Part shown: piece by piece, positions 50,501 to 64,000 of the stretch
How the letters are laid out: each line of letters opens with the position of its first letter
How positions within the stretch are numbered: the stretch's first letter is position 1
Assembly (NCBI GenBank): GCA_012295275.1
Contig: CM022672.1
Location: 29,893,059-29,957,058 of the forward strand
From: Chrysomallon squamiferum
Lineage: Eukaryota; Mollusca; Gastropoda; Neomphalida; Peltospiridae
DNA: 64,000 nucleotides
Direction of reading: 5' to 3'
Made by a program: the position numbers and the translations under genes
The notes under the pieces: generated by a model
What the model was told of the DNA's origin: nothing
The model's database searches: none
What the model saw: the letters and a program-made list of their open reading frames with translations, nothing else

Positions 50501-52399
50501 AAATAGTTTTCACTGTTATTCAAAACTTCTTGAAAACTGTATACCTGTGATGTAATTTCAGGCTTTTTTGTTTTAGTTTTCTCTGGACCAGCTACAAGAC
50601 AAGAAATGACTGATGAATTAAAGTGTGACATGGTGAATTTGAACTTGTCACAGTTTAATATCAAACCTTTTTCCCACAGTTCTCTAAGAACTTCCTATCA
50701 TTTTTAATTTTCTTGGATGTTATAGTGTCAGATATATTTTGAACATATTTTCATCCATTTAAGGTTTATTGAATTAATCTCTGGATTATAGCTTGTTCAG
50801 TGTTTTATATAATTTTAAATATGCCAGATATGATAATTGTCAAACACTACTCATAATTTCATTATGTTAAGTGAGAGCTATTCTTTTCTTGTGTAGTAAA
50901 CAACATACAGTCCACATTTGTTTGTAACTGCTTTTTAAACTATTTCAGTGTCATTCTTACCTATTCATTCTGCCTCAGCTAAATGGGGGTTTTAATTTTT
51001 ATTATTAATTTTAAATTTTTCTAATTTTTTGTTTTAGAATTGTGTAGAATTCTATTCAATTTCTACGCTGCAACTGCAAATGGTTAGAAATGATGTCGTC
51101 AGTGTTTTATCCACAACAGGTTGTTTTTCTTCCCATTGATACTCCTTAAGGATTATTTCACATAAGAGAGAAATCATCTTTACAACTATTACTAAGCCAT
51201 AGTATTCTACTACCCTGAAACAAGAAAGGAGAAGGCAGAATGAAAAGCTAATATCAGATTTCAAGCTGAACTGCCACTGAAAGAAATGAAATCTTACCCA
51301 GTTTAATGTTTTAAATACACATACTTGTCTTCTAATGCTCCTTATCCATCCAGAGATATGGGCCGTTGACAACAGTTTTCCAGAGTTATCTTTGGTTTGA
51401 TTTTTTTCAAACTGCCTCGAATTGTAATCTGTTTCATTAATGTCCTCTGCACAATGTGTTCCTTGAACATACTCCTTTTTGTTCTGCCATACAGATTAAC
51501 GTGTTGTAAAATGGTTTCTAATGCAAACATATAAATTTTCATTTAAATGAATTCAGTTTCATTCACCCTTTGGTGAAAAATTAACCTGAAATAATTTCCA
51601 CATTTGTTTTTCTGTCTGTTATATCCACTTGTTATCCATCTGTTTGTTGTTCATCCATTGAATTTCCAGATATTTGCCATCTAAATTAACATGTTTGTTG
51701 TTCATAAATATGAAGTCTATGACATTTCCCTGTATTACTCATGTTCCTTTGCAGAGGACACTGCAGGAAATCAGTAATATAAGATCAAAGACATTCCAAA
51801 TCTCAGTCTATTATAATTATGTCGAAAGCTTTAAGAATTTTACTGAGAATATTTAATGAAAGCTTTGATGATAGTGACTTTATTGTCATTTAATGTGTCC
51901 TTTGTTTGTTGGCCAAGACAAATACATCTAATTATCTTACATATTTCAACATTTTCTTAAACAATAAATGTTTTGATAAAAACAAAACCATCTTAGTATT
52001 TTAAATGATTTAAATTAAACCATTCTATTTTCATTTGTCTCTACTTAACAAATGCCACACTATAGGAAACTTTTAGACATTTAATAATATGAAGCATAAA
52101 ATATATAAACACACACAGTCACACACATTTTTATTATTATTTTTTTCCATCAGAACTGCTTTATCAGATGTGCCTTTGGTAGAAAACTTTATCTATATGG
52201 AGTAGTTTTCTCTCAGTTTTCACCCACAGTAGTTCAGTTCTTTTTTTTTCAGTTAGTTTCCAGCATCTTGGCAACTGCCTTGTTGTTTTCCTCAATAACA
52301 CTGTATTTGCATACATACGGATAATCATGTATATATTTATTTTCATTCAGAAAAAGGAAAAGGGAAAAAGAAAATTGTGTTGGCATCAAACATTCATGT

Positions 52400-52448
<49 letters not shown>

Positions 52449-53940
52449 ATAAACAGGTAATTCTATATGCAAGGTACTGCTCTGGCACTATACTGAACAC
52501 TAACAAAGGCACACACTCTGCAGAGCCTCTATGTGATCAACTGATTAATCCTTCACACATTAATTCTTCAAAATGCTGTTCAAATGATTATCAGAACTGT
52601 TTTCTGTTTGTGCTGGTGACAAAAGTCTTCATTCTTAAATTTCTCTAAAAAAAAAATATTTTTTTTACCTTAAGTTTGTTTAGGGAATGGTATTGAACTC
52701 AACAACCAGACACAAGCACCAAATTCCTGTTTATCAACTTTGATCAGAGAAACTGACTCACAGTGACACATCATTCACTGCCCTTTGTTGTTCAGGATAT
52801 AATTTAACTCGCCATCACTGGCAAAATATGATTACTGGAACTTGTTGTTTCACTGATGTGAAAAATTTGTTTTCTATATTTATATTTACAAGTTTCTGCT
52901 TGAAGTTATTTCTTACTCAGTAGTTTTATAAGATGCTGTCAATGCTCTGACAGTGCACAGCTGGTCTGCAACACGTTTTTCACCTTAACAAGTGAGATTA
53001 ATTTTGGTACTTGTGAAAAATAAAGCAAATTTTCTTTGTAAATAACAACACAACTACTTCATCATTCTGAACCTGATATCCAAGTGGCATTACAGGACCT
53101 AACCAAATCTGTGGGAGCTTATGTTGTACTAATGCTGGGCTGCTTCAACTAGATTGAATTTTCTTTTGACCTGTAATAAATAATATTAATTAGGGAAGCA
53201 AAAATAATTTATTAACACATTGTAATATATATTCTGATAGTTAAAAATATTGTTTGTTTTTGCATATACTAAAACTGATTTTGACTTTCATTTAGTGATA
53301 AAGAAAATTCACTGGACACCCAAGACTTCCAGTTAACTATAATCAGTTTTAGCAAAGGAAGTTTCATAAATGTTATATTCTTTTAATTTTGGAACTTTTA
53401 GTTAATATATTTAATTTTATATTGAAGATCTCACAATAAGAAAAACCTAATTGCTATTTTGAACTTTAAAAAAAATATATATTTTTGATAAAAATTATTG
53501 GTTGTGGTACTGTTTGTGTGTGTGTTTTGTAATTACATATCTTTGCTGTCAATGAATTTCAGTCTGTTTAGGCTTCAAATTGAGTGAGATATGCTGATGA
53601 TATTCAAATAATTTTTGTTTTTGTTTACAGTGTTGACTTACAAATATATAAGAAACAACTGTTAATGTATAGATTACTCTCTGTATGACACACACACATA
53701 TTAAACTTTTTAATAGCATCAACATACATGGAGTAGTATTATGTTTTATGGATGTCGACCTTTTGGAAGTAATTAAGGCATTGAATTTTCTATCCTTGCT
53801 CTATACCTGTTTAATCAATACTTTTATTTTATGTATGTCAATAATAATTTTTAAAAAAGAATAAAAATGTATAGCTATTTGAAATCAACTTTTTGTTGTA
53901 TTAACATTTAAATATTCATGGTTTATAGTCTTTTCATTTA
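50501..53940. other. Gene-free AT-rich region
   Basis: Only short, unrecognised minus-strand open stretches (51052-51372, 51342-51542) and a CA run at 52400-52447. Confidence 0.4.
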
Positions 53941-53954
53941 TATAGAATCTGAAG

Positions 53955-53958
<4 letters not shown>

Positions 53959-54017
<59 letters not shown>
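53959..54017. repeat. (CT)n microsatellite
   Basis: CT run. Confidence 0.95.
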
Positions 54018-54022
<5 letters not shown>

Positions 54023-54519
54023 CATACACATGTACACAGAATAACTGCTCCCATCTTAAAATAAAACATTTATCCTGCGAAGGTAAAGATTCTCTTGTTC
54101 AGTGAGGCTCTGATGAGCTGCATTGGCCAGTAGACCAGAGGAGAATAAAAAAAATTATCACAGTAACTAGTTATTACTTTTATTCTGCAATTCTAAATAA
54201 TACAAAAATTGAATGAAATTAACTCTTTTTTATTTCTCAACAGTACTAGATTCACACATATTTATTTCTTTATCACTGTGCATCAAAATAAAATAGTTTG
54301 TAAATAAAAATATTTTTTTTTTTATTTTTTTTAATTCAAACAGTTTTCAAGATACTCTTTTAAGATCAAAACTAACAATTAAAAGCTTTGAACAATTAAA
54401 ATATATGCAGAAGCAGATTATGGGGGAGTCTTTCAGAAACAATATGTGAATGTTTATAATTTGAAATTGTAAATTTTACAGTGATTGCTTATTGCTAATT
54501 AATGACATTGCTGTCTCTT

Positions 54520-54606
54520 CCCTGATGCTTGCCACCATATCTGTTGTGTCAAGTTCAGCTCAAATGTTCAGGCATGAGAGGATGCACACAGGTGGACATG
54601 AGTTTT
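54520..54606 (+). pseudogene. C2H2 zinc-finger fragment
   Basis: The plus strand reads SSAQMFRHERMHTGGHEFYL, close to the second half and linker of a C2H2 finger (F-x-x-H-x-R-x-H-T-G-E-K-P-Y). The cysteine half before it is not preserved. A single fragment with no neighbouring fingers. Confidence 0.4.
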
Positions 54607-55670
54607 ATTTAGTATTTTTAATTTATTTTTATTTTTTAAATATATATAGATAGACACACTCGTACACGTTGTACCTTTATTGCACTTTTAGATTATGACT
54701 TTCTACTACACATTCAGGTTGTACTTGTAATGTGTCATGTTATCACAAATCAAACACTTCAAATAATATATTCATTTCTTTTGTCAAATACATCTGTCAT
54801 TAATGTGGGCCACATTATATTTGCTTTACCAACAAATGTGGCATATTTTTTTTTTTGTGCAAAGGTCTGGCTGAAGATATCTTTTCTTAACTTATTTCCA
54901 CTCTGTCTAATTCGGGTTTTAGAGGAGTATATAATTATTCTGTTGTTATAAAATGTGTTAATAAATTAAAAAAATATATTGCTTTAATGATTTTTTGTTT
55001 ATTGGTGTATTTTATTTATTTTTTTATTTATTATTATTTTTTCTTAAGCATTATTTATTTTATGTACTTGTTTTTAACAAAAATGAAAGTGAGTATTTTC
55101 ATATTAAGTAACCAGTGAATTTCTTTTAAAGTAATCACATTTTACCTTTTATAAAAAAAAAAAAAAACCCAGAAAAACCCCACCCACAACGACTAATTTC
55201 AAATTCTAACACCCAAACATGGCTCATTAAAATAAAACTAAATAAATCTTTAATTTTTCTGCTAGCAAATGAAGCGCTTTCTTGCATTCGGTTTGTTGCA
55301 TACACATATGGTGCTGCAACTGGGCAAATCTATGATGGAGCTGTAAATAAAATATGATACAGAATCTGACACCTCACAACCCAGGTTAGAGTAAGCAAGA
55401 TAAAGTTACGTTTTCTGGAAACACTGGTTTGGCAGATGTATCAGTCTAATGGGACTAATGCATCTAGGAAATAGTTTTGTTCTAGTACCACATTAGAAAA
55501 ATTTCTATCTGTAATATAGATATAAAGTGTTCGTTATCTTGTAACTGGATAAATCTCTGGTGACACCCTGATACTTGATGTATGTAGCGAGAGACCAGTG
55601 ATACTGTGTCGTATGTGGCTTATTTTGAACTAGCTAATTACAGAATGAAAAGTGACGATTCTTGTCTAAA
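54607..55670. other. Gene-free region before the palindrome
   Basis: T- and A-rich; the short ORF 54730-54951 has no recognised domain. Confidence 0.4.
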
Positions 55671-55672
55671 TT

Positions 55673-55789
<117 letters not shown>

Positions 55790-56019
55790 AGACTCAGTAG
55801 TTTCACCAGTGTTAACGACTGCTGTGTACGACGACAGAGAAAGCTAAACACTGGTATTTATTTTAGAGATGTTATTTCAGAATCGTGGGGAGTAGCGACT
55901 TATATCCTTCTTTTCATGCCTTCTCTAAAAATAATATCCACTGTACAACTCAATTTTATTTATTTATTTTATATTATTTATTTTAATTTTTGTTGTTGTT
56001 GTTGTTGTTGTTGTTTTCT

Positions 56020-61667
<5,648 letters not shown>

Positions 61668-61819
61668 CTGAAAATATCAAAACATAAAACTCTTCAAATA
61701 TTATTACAGACACAGAAATATGTAAACAAGTTTAAATGTTTAGAGCAAACGTATGTGACAGTTTTTTAACTTCTTATAAATACGTGTACAGCAGCTTGCA
61801 GGTAACTGAATAAAAATAA

Positions 61820-61866
<47 letters not shown>

Positions 61867-62793
61867 ACAACAAACAAATAAACAAATAAATAAATATAAA
61901 GAAGAATGTGAGACTTACTTTTAGATGACGGGAGTGTAAATTTGACATTAACCTGAGCTCCAGAGAAGTCAACTTTGTAGTTAAAATATTAATTTTCCTT
62001 TCAGTTTTATAACGTTTAAAGAAATGAAGATTATAGGAAAAAAGATCAATTTGTTTTCAAAAATCGCTGTTTTCATATTCAGCAACAAAAGAGTAGTTAT
62101 TAAGGATAAAAATTAATTTAGGTTTATAATTTGATGAAAGTGATCAAAAATCAATATAGAACAAAGATAAAGGATATGGAACCTGTTTACTCTATTTCTT
62201 TTTTAATTTTTGTTTTTAGATTTTTGTTTTTATTATTATTATTATTTTTTAATTTTTAATTATTACTTTTTATTTTTGCTTAATTTTTTTTAATTTTTAT
62301 TGTTATTTGTTTTATTTTTTTTTTTTTTTTTTGTTCGTCTTACTGACACAAGATAATAACACAAACTTCAAAGAAAAGCAGCACAAAGAACAAATTATTC
62401 AAATTAATATTAGTAATGACAGCATGAAGTAATCAAAAACGTTCTGTTCACCTAGACTTACACATCGACATTAATTTGAAATCTGTAATCTAGTCATACC
62501 ATGCACGGGTATATCGATAAGTTAATAAGTGTATCAAAATAATCTTTCAGTGTAAACCGACATGTGAACCGTACAGACGATGAATAGCAGCGATAATATA
62601 ATCAATAATATAATTATGATTAGATGTAATAATGATAATGATAATAATAATAATAATAGTAATAATAATAATAATAGCAACAACAACTGCAACAACAACT
62701 GCAACAACAACATATATTAATTGTGATTAGATGTAATAATAATAATCATAGCAATAACAATAGCAGCAACTCCAACAACAACAACAACAACAA

Positions 62794-62872
<79 letters not shown>

Positions 62873-64000
62873 GTTGTTGTTGTTGTTGTTGTTGTTAATG
62901 ACGATGATGATGTTATTGTTGTTGCTGCTGTTGCTGCTTTGCTGTTGGTTTATTTATTTATTTTATTTTATTTATGCTTAATTAGAAACATATTAGACAA
63001 GCTCAGCTCTAGATCAGATTCGTACTGAGGTCATACAGATAGCATTAGCAAACATTTAAGATATACAGAAAATGCTTAGCAATAGTTGAAATTCTAAAAC
63101 AGAAAAATGTTTTTGAATTTCAAATTGTTTCTAAACTTGGTAATGCAATTGGTAATGCAAACTTGGTAATGCATCTAAAATCATGGATACGTCTGCTTCT
63201 CTGTGTTAATTTAACTGACAAATTAAGTGAAACAGTTAAAAATTTATTTATCCTCAGTTTACTTTACATTTGTAGAATTTAAATACGACTTTTACAATAA
63301 GAGCCATTATTTCACAAGTTCATTCTAAGTTATCGCTGTAGGTGTGGTGAGTTGTATAACTTATGACCATCAACAGTTTGTGCTCCAAATTGTATTTCTA
63401 GTCCTTGTAAATGTGAGAGATGTGTGTAAACTTTTAGTACACAGATTTCCGATTCCCTGTATAAGGGACCCTTTACTACTTAATCCCACCCGTTAAAAAC
63501 TATTTTATTCCATGTTCGATATGGCAGGTTAGTCTGTCAGATGTGTTTGTTCTGTTTCTATTTTGAACCTGCAAAGTGATCACACACGCTCATATACACA
63601 CACAGAAAAAACACACCATACTAACAGATTTTACGTCATCATGAAATCATAAATTGATGACGTCATATACATGCTTTAGCAAAAATATATCTAGGTCGAC
63701 TGAGAGCGAGTGATTCTCGAACGTAATGTCATCTCGTAAGAAGTCTGCCATTCTTTAATTATATTCAAATACATGCAGTGAAAATTTTAGGGATCATGGA
63801 ATACAACCATACTAGGAAACTAAAATTAAAATAAAATAAATATCTTAGTTAAAGGTTATTGAAATGAAAAAAAACAAAAATGGACTAATTTTCTTGGTAA
63901 GTCTTAAATATGATTTTGTTTTCTTTATAATTTATTTCATTTAATTGCGATAAAGATCACGAATATATGAAACCAAAGTGACATACTGTCCATGATCCCT
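61668..64000. other. Region upstream of copy E; possible 5' UTR donor at 61919
   Basis: On the minus strand CTAAAA/GTAAGT at 61919/61918 is a good donor shape for a non-coding first exon, as expected because the copy E ATG follows an acceptor directly. AAT/CAA-rich tracts at 62640-62700 and an ATT run at 62795-62870 are present. Nothing else is recognised to the window end. Confidence 0.35.

Overview
This looks like metazoan nuclear DNA, most likely from a lophotrochozoan and plausibly a mollusc such as a cephalopod. Genes are split by introns with GT-AG borders. Non-coding DNA is AT-rich and full of long microsatellites (AG/CT, GT, ATT, TTTA, GATA/GACA), and there are TTAGGG-type repeat blocks. 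Nothing bacterial is present (no operons, no ribosome-binding-site logic, no CRISPR). The phylum is inferred from overall character, not from a search.

The main content is a family of multi-exon genes for predicted single-pass membrane receptors. The protein order is signal peptide, C-type lectin domain (CTLD, split over two exons), a six-cysteine PAN/apple-like domain, a Ser/Thr/Glu-rich stalk, then a transmembrane helix with a short tail. Copy A (4516-4784) is only a last exon. Copy B (14094-20106) is complete. Copy C (22251-24874) has lost its first two exons into a 200-N gap. Copy D (33885-40827) is complete. Copy E (56020-61667, minus strand) is diverged but carries near-identical copies of the B-D exons 4 and 5, and next to them lies a fossil piece of its own old exon 4.

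Copies A-D lie in tandem units: unit 1 about 1-9480, unit 2 about 9480-27715 (B, gap, C), unit 3 about 27715-42610. Each unit begins with a LINE 3' relic and a decayed Tc1-like transposase (both minus strand), then microsatellites, a conserved 5' flank, the receptor gene and a conserved 3' flank. Units 1 and 2 end in a degenerate TTAGGG/CCCTAA satellite (5630-9470 and 27055-27540). The 3' flanks of B, C and D share a strong hairpin.

Between the forward cluster and copy E lies a two-exon TMEM53-like gene (45409-48209), with a hAT-like element in its intron and a terminal-inverted-repeat transposon just after its stop codon. From 48.8 to 56 kb there is no intact gene, only a Ty3/gypsy pol fossil, a zinc-finger fragment and microsatellites. 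Upstream of copy E (61.7-64 kb) only a possible 5' UTR donor and simple repeats are seen.

The receptors are probably cell-surface recognition proteins that evolve by tandem duplication, deletion and exon exchange. A role in immunity is inferred from domain type only.
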